Assembly: GCA_030704615.1 (NCBI GenBank)
Contig: CM060733.1
Coordinates: 62,374,001 to 62,434,000 of the forward strand
Direction: 5' to 3'
DNA from: Takakia lepidozioides
Taxonomy: Eukaryota; Streptophyta; Takakiopsida; Takakiales; Takakiaceae
DNA length: 60,000 bases
Shown: in pieces, positions 45,401 through 58,700 of the stretch
How the letters are laid out: each line of letters begins with the position of its first letter
How positions within the stretch are numbered: position 1 is the stretch's first letter
Notes under the pieces: generated by a model
Seen by the model: the letters and a program-made list of their open reading frames with translations, nothing else
What the model was told of the DNA's origin: nothing
The model's database searches: none
Position numbers and translations under genes: made by a program

Positions 45401-48400
45401 GGGCTTTAGTCTATCTCTATCGTTTTACTGTCGTTTTAAATTTCTGTCAAACAGGCCAAGTCCTGGCAGAAGAGAGTAGAAGAGATTCTCAAGGACCTGG
45501 ACCTGGAACCGCAAGTCTTGACCCTGCTGGATAAATCTGACTTAGAGGCTGTAGTGTCCAAAGCCATGTCTGTTGCCATGAGATTGTCTGATGAAAATGA
45601 AGTTAGGCAGAAAACTTCCCTGAACTTGTTTCCAGTCAATGACATGGGGGAGGACATCTTGGATGACCTCAAGGGTCTACCCACTCTCGGCACTAGACTG
45701 AAATTTAAACTCAGGGCAGGAAGCCTCCCTTTGAACAGCAAACAGAAGCAGAGAGGAAAGGGAGAGTGCAATTGCCCGTTGTGTGGGCAATCTGAAGACA
45801 GTATTCATTTCTGATACACTGTCCGGGGTTCTCTCACCAAAGAGACGCTCGCTTCAAATCTATCAAGGGAATTGTGCCTGCACCTCTGTTTACCAACTTT
45901 GAAAGTCTCGAGGCTGAGCCAAAAGCCCAGGCCCTCCTGAGGCCTAGTTTTTGGGCAAATCACACACAGCAGATTGATGCTTGTGTGAAGGGATTTCTAG
46001 AGGACCCGGATTAATTCTATATATGAAGGTAAGTCTTACTACCAACGTCAGCCCCTGACAGAGGTAGGTTCTGTCCCTTTTGTTTCCGCTCAAACTGGGC
46101 GCGGGGTCAATGGCCACAAGGCTTACGGCAAACAACGTCTTATGAGTACAATCTATCGTTTTACAAAATCACTTCTTGTCAGTTGCCAGGACCCTGGGCA
46201 GGGTAAGGATGAAGAAGTTATGTTTGCAGGTCTTGTTACTTCCTTACGGTCACCCCTTATTTTTCTCTTGCTTGGTGGAAGGCAGGCTCTCCGCCTCACA
46301 AAATTTGACTACCGGTTGTCAAATAAGTTGGACCCAGATTGGCAAAAGCTGAGGTGTCGAACTAACTACAAGGTATAAAAATACATCAACAATCATTGGT
46401 CTGTACTGTTTCATTCTGCCAACATAGTACTATCTTTCCAGGAATGCTTCAAGATGTTCCTTAGCAACATGGTGGCATTGAGGCCACTTACATACAGTAG
46501 AATACAAAGCTTTTTCTAACTGGATTGGCTCACTTAGGGGAGTGTTTGGGCACTGTTGAGCTGAGTAGAATCCTTTTCCAGGCACTGCGTTTCACTAGGT
46601 CAATACAGGACATGGGGCAAGCCTTGGTGGACAGGATGAGGGTCAAGAGTGGGCGCTACATCGCATTGCATCTCAGGTGTTTTGTGTTCTGTGTTTCTCC
46701 TGTTCTCAAGGAAACTATGGTGTGGGTTGGTCAGAGCTTCTTCTCCTTGGTTTTCCTGTCTTCCAAGTGAATCTACCCAGGTGGTGTTTTTTCATCGCAA
46801 TTGATGTATACAGAATCGTGTTAGAAAGGCAGCATAGAATTCATCCTGCCTCTCCGAAGGGTCATCCAGTAGCCAGCTACATTGCATGGCCTCAGCAGGC
46901 AGGGATCAAGCATTTGCATTGCTGCTTCATATTTGGCCCAAATTCAGATAAGATTCTGACATTGTTTTCGCTTTTCCCCAACTTCCCCTAACAAGGCAAT
47001 TACTGCTAGAGGGATGGAGTTTAATGAGCGACAGTTCAACTGCTGGGTTAATAAACTGGCAGGATAGAAAATAATTATTATCCTCTTGACTTGGAGTCCT
47101 TTTTTCCTTTCACTTTGTTATGTTCCTAGGAAAGTTCCGGTGATCCACGTTTATGCACTATAAGCAATGTCAACATTGGACCATGTACTACTAAAGTATT
47201 TGTTTGCTGTTGTTTACTTTGGGTTGTATATAGCTACGAAGTTGATTTTGCCTGGAACTTTAGTGCTGAATTTGAAAGGTCTAGATCCTATTTGACGGAT
47301 GTACAGGTTCGAGTCTGACATGCTTGCATTCTCGGGCTGCTACTATGGCGGGGGTGAGAAGGAAAAGCAAGAGCTAGGTGCCATCCGCAAGCGCTGGAAG
47401 TCACTTCATGTATATGGCTTTATATGTCTCCCCTGTTTTTGTCATGCTCCAGGGAGTTGAAATATAGCTGGTGTGGAATATTTTTGCCCTCTTCCATTGA
47501 GGGGTTTTTCAGTCACTGAACATTCTCTACATCCTCTCCTTTAAATTATGATTGTAATGAGGGCACACCGAGTTTCCAGATCTCTTCTGTCCCAGCATTC
47601 ACAAGGAGGGTTACTGAGTTCTCCGTCTTGTTCTTCCTTTGCATATCATGTGGGTGAGAACCACATAACCAGCTATATTCCTCACAGGTGCATTAATATG
47701 AATCATTAGTGACATTCTATTCTCTCCCCATCCAAACTGTCCAGGGGGTCAATAGGTGCACACACTATTGCAATCAGTCTCCTGCCAAGAGATATGGAGA
47801 GATGGATTGAACTAGTTGCCTGACCTCCCTAGTTTCCTGGCTTTTGATATAATAGGGATATGGTCTTGTTCTCTTTTCTGAAGTAGTGGCCTGAGTGACC
47901 TCTGGCCTCTACTTGCTTGCGATCTCCATTTTGTCATTAGGAGTCTCACTAGTCCTCGCTTCTCTCCATGATGGACATAATAAATCTTTCTGTTTTTTGT
48001 GCTTTCCTACGTACAGTATCACAACCCAGACAAGGAGCGGCGAAACGGAAAATGCCCTCTGACCCCTAAAGAAGTGGGTCTCATGCTACGGGCACTGGGG
48101 TATGGCAATGATTCTTATTTATATGTGGCATCTGGCGAGGTCTACAATGGGGAGGAAACACTGGCGCCGTTAAAGGCCCTTTTCCCCAACTTTTTAACAA
48201 AAGACACACTGGCAAAAAGGTGGGAATTGAGGCCCTTCACGAGGTTTTCTTCACGGATGGCAGCTATTGATTATATTGTGTGCTCGCAGAGTGATGTGTT
48301 TGTGACCAACAACAACGGGAATATGGCCCGCATTTTGGCAGGCGAGAGGTATGTCTAGGTCTTGAACTGTGATGCTTCTACCCACGCACCATTGAGTTGA

Positions 48401-51340
48401 CTCTCTCCCTTCACACAGTCTGTGTGATATAGGAAGAAAATTTAGGCTGGCTGAAATGATGGTCAAGTTGCCCACCTTGACCCAGTAAGGCTATAGGCAT
48501 GGCCTATTTTTTACAGACACTTCAAACATACGAATGCAAGCTTGTGGTTCCCAGAGGACCGAATTTCCTTAGGTGTCCCCCATTAGGCAAAGTGTAGACA
48601 GGCTTGCCTGGGGTTACACGGACGTCCAGTAGCAGATTTGCACCCAGGACCACCTACAGTGTGGCAAGAGTGCCCTGACTGCAGACCTGACTGTTTAAGT
48701 CTCATATAATACAAACAGCCAGCAGCTCTTCTAAACGGATGGAGGACAGATTTCCAAGGATTAAAAACCACTGGTAGTGGAAGTGGTGGGAAAAGGGTTA
48801 GATTGTACTCATAAGACGTTGTTTGCCGTAGCCTTGTGGCCATTGACCCGCGCCCAGTTTGAGCGGAACATAAAGGGACAGAGCCTACCTCAGTCAGGGG
48901 CTAACGTCGGTAGTAAGACTTACCTTGATAAAGGACATTGATTCGGGTTTTCCAGATATCCTCTAGAAATCCCTTCACACAAGCATCAATCTGCTGTGTG
49001 TGGTTTGCCCAGTACCTAGGCCCCAGAAGGGCCTGGACTTTTGGCTCAGCCTCGAGACTTTCAAAGTTGGTAAACATAGGTACAGGCACAATTCTCTTGA
49101 TAGATTGGAGGAGAGCGTCTCTCTGATGAGAGTACTCCGGACAGTGAATCAGAAAATGAATATTGTCTTCGGGTTGCCCACACAATGGGCAATTGCACTC
49201 TCCCTTTCCTCTCTGCTTCTGTTTACTGTTCAAAGGTAGGCTTCCTGCCCTGAGTTTAAATTTCATTCTGGTGCCGAGAGTGGGTAGACCCTTGAGGTCA
49301 TCCGTGATATCCTCCCCCACGCCACAGACTGGAAACAGGTTCAGGGAAGTTTTCTGCCTAACTTCAATTTCATCAGACAATTTCCTGGTAACAGACATGG
49401 CTTTGGACACTACAGTCTCTAAGTCAGATTTATCCAGTAAGGTCAAGACTTGCGGGTCCAGATTCAGATCCTTGAGAATCTCTTCTACTCTCTTCTGCCA
49501 GGACTTAGCCTGTTTGACAGGGCGGTCCTGTTTCCAAGATATAGAGTCGATTAACTTAGGATATCTGGTGTTGGACATGTGTTGCAACTGACCCCACCAT
49601 CTGACCTTGAATTCATCTCGTCGGGAGCTAAGGAAGGGATGCCAAACTCACCCCGAACAGCCACAGGTGAGAGCATAGAAGTTATGGACAACTCTCCACA
49701 TTTTTCCCTTGATCCCGCAAGACCAGAGGCGGAGCCATAGGCCATCTCTCCACACTGTGTCATAAGCCTTTTTGACATCCACGAAGAAAACATAAGTGGG
49801 TTTCCCTTCTTTTTTCCTTCCCTGGATAATCTGGCTTAAAGTGAAGATATGATCCACACAGCCCCTGTTTCGCGGGAAGCCAGCTTGGCCTTCGGGAAAA
49901 CAACCTCTAGATTCCAGATCAACCTCAAGAGGAGTACTTATAACTCTGCAAAATATCTTGCCAACAGCATTGAGAAGCGTGATGCCCCGATAGTTCCCCG
50001 GGTCTTCTCTGTCACCCTTCTTATATAGATTGACAATGACCCCCTGTCGCCAGCGAAAGGGGATCATTTCAGTTTTCCAGATAAGGTTAAAGAGGAGAAC
50101 TAGGGCCTCTATCATGGGATCGCCACCGTGCTTGATAAGCTCGTTGACTATGCCATCAGGACCACCTGCTTTATATCCATTTAGATGTTCAATTGCTTCC
50201 ACAATCTCAGAAGAGAACTAATGGGAGCGTTGTAGGCCTTTGAAATGTTCTCCCTGGGAAAAGGGTTAGAAAGAGAGACACTGAAACTTGTACAGCAAAA
50301 AGTGGAAGCACTTTCACTTTCGATGGGCCATTGTATCAGGCACCTAGCATAGTGAGTGTGTTGTTATATCAACTTACAAATGTTCAGTAATGTGATTTTG
50401 TTCATATAGTCTTAGGTCTGGGGACTAGTACCAGCATACAATGATAGCTGCTTACCTGTGCCACCATGTGAGTTCTGCCGTGGCACATTGGAGTATGGTC
50501 ATTCTAATCAATATTGAGCTCGTGATTGCAGGCGTTTTAATGGCCACCAACGTACAATCCGGCCCAATGCTAAGAAGCTTGGGCATTTGTTTCCTGTCTT
50601 TGATACTATGCCTTGGGACGAATTTGCCAGCCAAGTGCGACGTTATCAGAAGGGTTTCATGGGAGACCCAATGGAGGTGATATTTTTGTTTCTCCACCAG
50701 TTACAGAAAGGAATGTTTGTGTTGCTATAAGCTGGCGTCCAAACTGGACCGGCAGCTGACCACAGGGAACGGCCCTGTGGTGTTACGTATAAATGCTTGC
50801 CATTGAAAGTATGGAGAAAGTGAGGGAGTCCCATGGTCACCTCCTGTGTTGCAATCTTGCAGAGTGTCCACATCACTGTTGCTTGTTCTGAATCTCCTAT
50901 TAGCTGTATATTTAAATTGCTCTTACTTGAAATTATACTTACATCAGGTGAGAGCTGGCCGAGGGGAGTTCCATGAGAACCCTGCAGTATGTATATGCGA
51001 GAAACCAGAAGCAAAGGAGCGGTTGGCAGTCTTAAAGCAGCAGCAGGATGCAAAACACCGTTCCCGTGATAAAGTAGAGGGTGTGAAGGAGGTGCATGAA
51101 AGTGTAGAGTTGAGGACGTCAGACCCTGTTATACCAGTTGAGGACACAATGGAAGAGGATTATAGTGATGAGAATGATGATCTCCCAATGATTATTGAGG
51201 ATGACCAGTCAACTGCTAATGATGGGGAGGGGTCAGAGGAGTTGTTGCTGGAGTCAAAAGACCCAGGCAGTAACGAGGGTGGGCTACAGAGCACAGAAGA
51301 CAGTGATACAGCTGATGATGTGCCTTACGACTTGGATTAG
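42424..51340 (+). CDS. Plant O-fucosyltransferase-like protein (GDP-fucose O-FucT family), multi-exon
   Basis: This is a type II Golgi-style glycosyltransferase expected to move fucose from GDP-fucose. Exons: 42424-42618 (basic start and one membrane anchor, residues about 16-38), then an undetected exon, about 44265-44338 (GGLNQQRTG), 44663-44751, 45061-45250, 46286-46372, 46582-46676, 47307-47409, 48017-48348, 50532-50676 and 50948-51340. From 44265 on all junctions are GT-AG and in phase. Motifs include ITDSVVVARLLNATLVVP, IFDVDWFI, RVPRKV, KFDYRLSNKLD, YIALHLRFESDMLAFSGCYY, CPLTPKEVGLMLRALGYG, YVASGEVY, FVTNNNGNMARILAG and RAGRGEFHENPAVCICE. The expected HxR motif is present (HLR). The last ~105 residues are an unusual Glu/Asp/Ser-rich tail. 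The first exon's link to the body is inferred, because its phase does not fit 44265 without another exon. Two introns hold LINE fragments. Confidence 0.85.
45429..46151 (+). mobile_element. 5'-truncated LINE, sense, in an intron
   Basis: It encodes the C-terminal end of a LINE reverse transcriptase ORF (WQKRVEEIL, VVSKAMSVAMRLSDENEV, CNCPLCGQSEDSIHF) with stops and a frame change after about 45815. The 3' tail (46020-46151) matches those of the other LINE copies and ends GAGTACA without poly(A). A 13-bp target duplication, TCTATCGTTTTAC, flanks it (45416-45428 and 46152-46164). It lies in the intron between exons 45061-45250 and 46286-46372 of the O-fucosyltransferase-like gene. Confidence 0.9.
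48803..50254 (-). mobile_element. LINE with internal deletion, antisense, in an intron
   Basis: On the minus strand it reads EAIEHLNGYKAGGPDGIVNE, VNLYKKGDREDPGNYRGITL, FFVDVKKAYDTVWRDGLW and NFYALT. It then jumps (about 49660) to a region matching [20 protein letters not shown] of the 56-kb copy, so the catalytic FADD segment is lost. It continues through QKRVEEILKDLNLDPQVL and [19 protein letters not shown] to the common 3' tail. A 16-bp target duplication, TGGGAAAAGGGTTAGA, is at 48787-48802 and 50255-50270. It lies in the O-fucosyltransferase-like gene's intron 48349-50531. Confidence 0.9.
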
Positions 51341-52719
51341 CACCCATGAATTAGGAACGCGTAACCTATGATCCAATATCTAGATGTAGATAAAATGACA
51401 ACGGAACAAAGTACGATGTCCATATGAACTGCTCGCATTGGGGTACAATTCTTTCCGCCAAAGAGAAGTATGTGACCAGAGAATTCCTCAGTTTTTTGCT
51501 GAATATATGCAGAGATGGTGCCCATGAAGTACCTGCAGACTTTACTGGATTTGAGGTCCAAACAAGATAATAAGCTGTGAGACGATTTCACATGGATTGG
51601 CATGAGGGTCCTGCTCCTAAGGAAAACCTGTGTTTAGAGTTTGGGGTACATGAGGACAGGAGGACAGGCAGTAACTTCAACTTGTGTGTGTTCAGAGCCA
51701 CCTGTTGGCACTGGAGAATGTTACCTCAAAGTTTGCCATGATGTTTCTGCCACTAATGGAAAAAGGGTTCTCAGATCATTCATTTGTATGACATTTACCC
51801 CATGTATTCAAACATTGTGATTTGAATGAGCCATCCTCACTGTCTTCCACCAGTCTACCCAAAAGCCTCCGGAAGGTGTGATGGGGGGGAGCGTACCTCC
51901 TCCTTACCATCAAATAAGTTTTTCTCTCTTCTTTTCCAGAGGATTGGTTCATAGGAAGGAATTTCCGATAGTTGGGATAGATCATCTTTTGTAGATTGGT
52001 GGAGTAGCATGCATCAAGTTCATCCCACAATGCAGACATGCATGCTACCACCCTTTTGTTTGAAGTCCAGAGCAAACATGGGGACCTGAAACCCAAAGCC
52101 ACAATATTATACATTATTGTGGAATGAATCACATATGGCAGCATCGTAAGTTTTGACCATGCAAGTTTTGCTTATAGTTGACATTGCCTCTTCGAAGATG
52201 ATGTTTGACGAGAGGATAAGACATGCCTCATACTAGAGGGGGGCACTTTCTTCTCCTGTCTCTTGCAAATGCAGAACTAACTCATGGTAGTGGATATTGT
52301 TTTGCTGAGCTCCTCTGGTAAATATTAAGAAATTGTGATAGCAATTTGCAAAGCACACTGTAGCGTGTCGGAAGGTGCAGGATTTCTCCTCTACTTCATG
52401 CTGGCATGAAATCATGTTATATTGTGCAGATTAAGCTGTGTGAACGTGCGCGAGCTTTGCATAGTCTCCTTACACTGAAGAAAAGACAGGTAAATAAATA
52501 CAGCAAAAACTTCCAGCTTTGAGAAAAATGGAAATTGAGGTAAAAGCCAATGCAATGTCATTGTCTGCTTGCTTGAAGCAAAACAAACAAGCTAAAGCTC
52601 AAAAACTAGTGAATTTACAATCCTCACATCTGGTGGGAGAAACCAGTTTCATTGAGGAAGACAGCCAGCACAAACAATGAACCCATGCTTTCCCAACGAT
52701 AACTAAACCACACAGCCAA
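51341..52719. other. Gap between two convergent genes
   Basis: It holds the 3' regions of both genes and no recognised coding sequence. A minus-strand open frame at 52144-51776 has no family resemblance. No repeat was recognised. Confidence 0.5.
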
Positions 52720-55700
52720 TCACGCAATAGTGAAAGCACGCAACACCTCAACAATGGGAGCACGACACATTGGACATTTGCCACTGTTTTGTAGCATTTC
52801 ATTTGCACACTGCAGGCAAGTGCACATGTGACCACACCTGCATCCCCACCACTTCCTTCATCAGCCATACCCCATGGTGATGGAACCAATGTTTAGGTAG
52901 TAAAGTTCACCTCTTCTTATTGTCTTTTTTTTCTGGACCATTTTATCACAACAAATACCTTTCTTTTAGTGCCTGGCTACTCCTCTGGTGTGTACTTGGC
53001 GGGGCAGTGCTTTAGTGGCCAGAGGCAGGCCCATGGTTTACCGTCCACAGGAGTATAAAAGCAGAGCACACATGTGAAAGCAAACAACACATCTGTACTG
53101 ACACACTCCACCAAATTAAATTGAGGGAAGGAGGGACGACCTGTACAGAAGGGAATTGATGTGTTTGTCACAACAAATACAGCATGTTCCCTTTTTCACT
53201 GATCCCCATTGGGACCCATCCAGCGCCTCCTCTGGTATATCTGCACATATAGCCGTAACTTAAATTTTCACAACTTCTACTGATACTTTTCTTGTTCTCA
53301 CACCAAGACACTGTAAAAGCAGTGGTCGCGCTACCAGGCTGTACCTTTGCCAGCATACATTTGCTGGAGTGCCCCTGCCACCTCTTGCCTCACAGAGCGC
53401 TGCAGCTCGTACTGCATGTCCATGCATGCCTCCAGCAAGCGCCGCATCTCACTCATGCCCTGGTGTAGCTGCGCTATATCCTTCCTCAGATCAAAATTAC
53501 TACCAACCTCCCATTCCTGCATGTGATTCAAGCATCAGTCCACAGGCCAGTCTGCTACAGATCTAAACAAAAAAAAAGTGAGCTCCAAAAATGCAGGTGA
53601 ATGCTGCAAAGCAGAAGTTTCATAAGAATATGCAGAGAATCGTAGTGATAAACAACAATATTTTGATTGCAAGACAGAAGGATGATGATGTCCATGCCCA
53701 GCCTTGCAAAATCCGCACATATAATGATTGCATCAACAAGTGAGTGAGAAGCTACCTGTAGCAGTAGGCTGTCAGCAACAAGCACAGAAACATGAAAGCG
53801 TCCAAGATATATTTTGGCACTCCAAGTAAGAGCTTTCAATCTTAGCAAACTGCTAATATGGCAGGTTGCCAAGCTCAGAGCCGAGGCTCAATGATGTTCT
53901 AGATTTACTGTATAACCAGTGCATAATCTAAGATAAAACGTAGTGCCAGACGGCTCTTGTTACCGGATGGCATCTAAGATCACACTTACCAGGTCCCTAG
54001 TGCGCTGTACAGAGGGCTGTGTCCAAGCTACGTGTTGCCATGCAGGTTGAGGTGGCTGTGGCGGCAGAGGAGGGGGGGGGGAGGGGATAAGTAATGGTGA
54101 GGTGTCAGGCCATGCTCCAGCTTGCTCTTGTTGTTGTGAACGCCATGGCCAGGAACGAGGGCTACGTGCCTGCCTGTGAATGAGGGACCTGATTAGCTGA
54201 TCCAGGCGATCTCGAAAATCGCTGGCCAATATCGTGGTCACGCTTCGCCTGCATCACAAGGAGCAATGTGCCTTTAGCAGATCTGCACAAAATATACAAA
54301 TAACGTCATCTTTATCACCATCCCAAGTATGGCAGACTTGAACATGCACATTAACCTCCATGCCACACCTAAGGGAAATTGCAGATCCATTAAAATGTTA
54401 CAGGTGCACGCAGAGCTGAATGCAACTACCTGCCAAGAAGCTCACGAAGTTCGGTGCTGTATGAAGTGGCCTCAGAGTCCACCCTCTGGGCAGCTGCAAC
54501 TGCTTGCCAATCCGTACTCATTCCATGTCCAGGCCCCTCTACATAATTTGCAACTTCCTGTTGGCGCCTCCTTTGAAATGGTGCGTGTGAGCTCATCGGT
54601 GTGGCAAGAGATCTTGAATTCACTTGGCCCCTTACAATAGTCTCTAATCTGAAGCGAAAACCTTCCCTGAAAATAATGTTTTCTTTCAATCAGAAGTAGA
54701 CTTTAGGTTGGCATAACCTTATACATACCCCTGTTGTCAACCTTACTCACTCTAGCAAAGCAAACACTTCAATACACACCCAATCCATCTTCAAAATGAG
54801 TTGCAACTGACCTATATGAGCCCGTGACAAGTGCATGCAAAACAATTCAGCTCTGTCACCAGGGTTAAACGCAGTGACAAACCGCAATCCAGAAAGTACG
54901 CCTCAATGTGCACAAACAGGATGATTTTTCCAGGTGGGGAACCCAATTGTGACTTGGGTTTATCACATCATTGGAAATGTAGCCCGTTGGTGTTTCCTGT
55001 GTGTTACAACAATTTAAATTCAGATGAGTGCTTCAAGTCAATGCTGAGTCAAAACCCCTTTCTCTCTCTCTTGATCTTGGGCTGGTTATTGTCCTTTATG
55101 ATCTTGGTTACTTAGTCTCAGATTCTCTTTCCCTAATCTAAAATTTTTCGGGAGTAGGCCCAAATTGGACACGTGGCATAACCATAATTCTTTTGAATAG
55201 GTGCGACTTTAAAATGCAGTATACTGTCTTTTTCTATTGAGCTTTGGCTTCAAAATCAAGTTAGTTGCCGTTGATTTCTACAAATGTTCTACTGAAATAT
55301 TTGAGGTGCCTCAAAGCTACCCAATTCAGTATTGTTCTCTCCCATAACTGTAAACTGAGGATCAACTTGGTTTCAACCTTTGCATATCTCAGGATTCTTA
55401 TTTGAGCAAACTTGCAACTGTGAATGTTTACAACTTGAGATTTGTAGGACTGACTCACTCCAGTATCTATAATGAAGGAGCTGGAACAACTCCAGGTATA
55501 TGTCATTTTCAAACTGAAAGTGATTGAAGAGTCCTGACATTACTCCGGAAAGCCCAGTTGGAACTTCCTTTTGTTCCCATAGGTCTTTGAGTATCCACTT
55601 GACGGGATAATGTTTCTTTCTTCCTCACTCTCTTTCTCTGTGGAAGGTAAGTGATACTACCGGTGTCAGTCCCTGACAAAGGTAGTTTCTGTCCATTTGT

Positions 55701-58700
55701 GTTCCGCTCAAACTGGGCGTGGGGTCAATGGCCACAAGGCTACGGCAAACAATGTCTTATGAGTACATTCTCTTTCTCTGTGAAACATTCAAGTCGAAAG
55801 TGGCGCATACACAAATCTCAGAAGGAAGAGGTCCAGACAGAATGTCCAGGCATTAAATGAGGCTCTCCCACACTTTATCCAATCACTCCAAGACTTCTCA
55901 TCCTGTTTAGGTGACCCCTTCTCTAAACCTTATTTGGCAGACTGAAGTCATTCCCTTTCGTCGGAGACAGGGAGTCATTGTCAATCTGTGTAAGAAAGGT
56001 GACAGAGTAAAGCCTGGGAACTATGGCGGCATCGCGCTTCTTAGCGCAGCTGGGAGCTAATTTGTAGGATAGTAAGCACCCATCACGAGGTTGATCTCGA
56101 GTCTAGAGGTGGTTTTCAAATGTCAAAACGCTTATGACACAGTATGACGTGATGGGCTGTGGCTCTGGCTTTGGTGGAGGATGGTTCACGACCTGTATGT
56201 GAACACCAAAAGCTGTGTTGCGGTTAATGGACAAAAGTCTTACTCCTTTGATATTGATCAAGGTGTAGCACAAGATTGTATACTCCCCCCACTGCTCTTC
56301 AATGTTTACATTAATCAGCTTCTTGAAGATGTGGAAAGTGAGGGGTTTGGGTTAAAGGTGGGTGAGGCCACCATACCAGCTCTTATGTTTGCGGACGACT
56401 TCACAGGCCTAGGGGATAACCCATCTAATCTCCAGGAGTTGATTAATTGTGCGAAGAGGTTCTTTGACATGTGGAAGCTAGAAGCTAATGTTAGTAGATG
56501 CGCAGTGGTGGCATTCAAGGACCGTGGGAAGGGAGGAGCGGATCTCAAATGGAAATAGGGTAATGGAGAAATCCCTGTACTCCCTTTGTACACATACCTT
56601 GGTGTTGAGTTTTCCTCCAGCTGCAACCGGGATGCGTATATACAAAAAGTGATTCAATCAGTCAAACGCAAAGCTTTGGATCTCACTAAAATTTTCCACT
56701 GCAGAGGGATTAATACTGAAGTTAAAGGACCATGCTTTGCAACGTTATTATGCCTGCCTTGGAGTACGCATCTGCTGTGTGGGTTGACAATTCCAACCAT
56801 GCTAAATCTCTAGAATCCATTCAGGTCGTGGTGCTCAAAGAAAGAATGTCGGCATGTTCTAGAACAGCTAATGTGGCTGTTCGGGGCGAGTTTGGCATAC
56901 CTCCCTTAAGCTCTCGACGTGACGAATTCAAGGTCAGATGGTGGGGTCAGTTGAATCACATGTCTAATACCAGATATCCTAAGGTAATCAATGCAATTTC
57001 TTGGAAGCAAGACCATCCTGCTAAAAGGCGCAGTCTTGGCGGAGATTTTCAAGTATCTAAATATTAGTCCAGAAAAATTGACCCTACTGGATGAAGCTGA
57101 CCTGGAGGGTGTTGTGTCCAAAGCTGTCTGATGCAAAGACTGTCCCATGAAAATGAAGTTAGGCATAAGATTTCCCTGAACTTGTTTCCAGTCTGTGACA
57201 TGGGCAAAGAACTTAAGGATGATCTGAAGGGCCTACCTACCCTCGGCACTGGACTGAAATTTTTAAACTCAGGGCGGGGAGCCTAGCATTGAACAATAAA
57301 CAGATGCAGAGAGGAAAAGGAGACTGTAATTGCCAGATGTGCGGGCAACCTGAAGAAAATATCCATTTTCTGATACATTGTCCGAGGTATTCTCACCAGA
57401 GAGTGACCCTCTTCAGGAACATAAAGAACATGGTTCCTGCACTTCTGTTCACCAACTTTCAAAACCTCAAGACTGAGCCTAAAGCCCTGGAACTGTTGGG
57501 TCTAACTTTTGGACTGCTCACACACAGCAGATTGAAGGTTGTGTGAAGGGCATATCTGGAAAGCCCAAACAACTTGTTTGTATCAAGGTAAGTCACATTA
57601 CTGGAATGACCCTCTCACAAAGGCAGTGCCTATTCCCTACGTTTCCGTCCAAACTGGGAGCGGGGTCTATGGTCACAAGGCTGCAGCAGACAAAGTCTTA
57701 CGACTCACAGAGCAAACTAATGGTGTTTCATTGTGATCGAAGGTGGGGGAAAGCACAATGTGTTAAGACGAGTTCCAGTTACTAGTAAAATAATCTGGAC
57801 CAACTGTGTGCTTCTAATACTACCTCTCATTGCCATCAAAACTGTGTATTCTCAGCTAGTTTAAAAACATGGCTCTTAGATGTTAGCAGTGAGTGCCAAA
57901 TCCATGAAGTTACAAGAGAGAAAGGTGGATAGCCACAGAAAGTAGTTAGAATTAGAAATTACCTCAGCCTACTGACAGCTCGCTGTTGCTGGAGCTGCCC
58001 TAATTCCCTGGAGGCTGATGAACGTGTCCTGTGTTCTGCATTGCTGGAAATTGTGCGCAAAAATCTTCCCCGGAGCAAAGACTGGAGGGCATGCCATTGA
58101 TGTCAATCAGTTGATATTCCAATATTGTGATCCAATGAAGCATAACTCCTTGCTAAGGAACCTCTGGAGACACAAAGACACTGACCTCTTACCTGACCAA
58201 TTCCAAATGAATTCTTTGTGCAATAAGAGGTGAACTACACCGAGGTACAAGTCAATTTCTTTGACCACATAATTGCCACTCTCAAAAAGGACTTGTCCAA
58301 GATATGAGCAGTACTGAAAACTGAATAGCTAAGAGTTCAGATGGGCAACTAATACCTGGAGGCGACTGCGTTGGCTAAACTGTGAGACAGCACGAAGATC
58401 CAGTAGCCTGTCCAACTCCCATTGCCGTTCCCCCTCTGTTCTCATTAGTAATTGTAACACCCTGTGGGTATCATGCTCACGGTCCATACCAAAGCCTTGT
58501 CTGAGTTGTTGAGGGTCTAAACATCCAAATGAATTGCTCTCCAACAGTATATCCTGTTGGCTTTCTGTAGCTCCGATGCCTGATTGTTGTGAACCGTCCC
58601 TGGCTTCAAAGTCAGGTTGACTGCTAGTTTGCACCCACGGCCTCCCCAACTGCCTCACTCTTTCCTGTTCATTGTGGCCCACCCCTGGATCCCTGTTGTT

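Noticed and set aside
51776-52144. 122-codon minus-strand ORF between the convergent genes
   Set aside because: No family resemblance; probably fortuitous in 3' region sequence.
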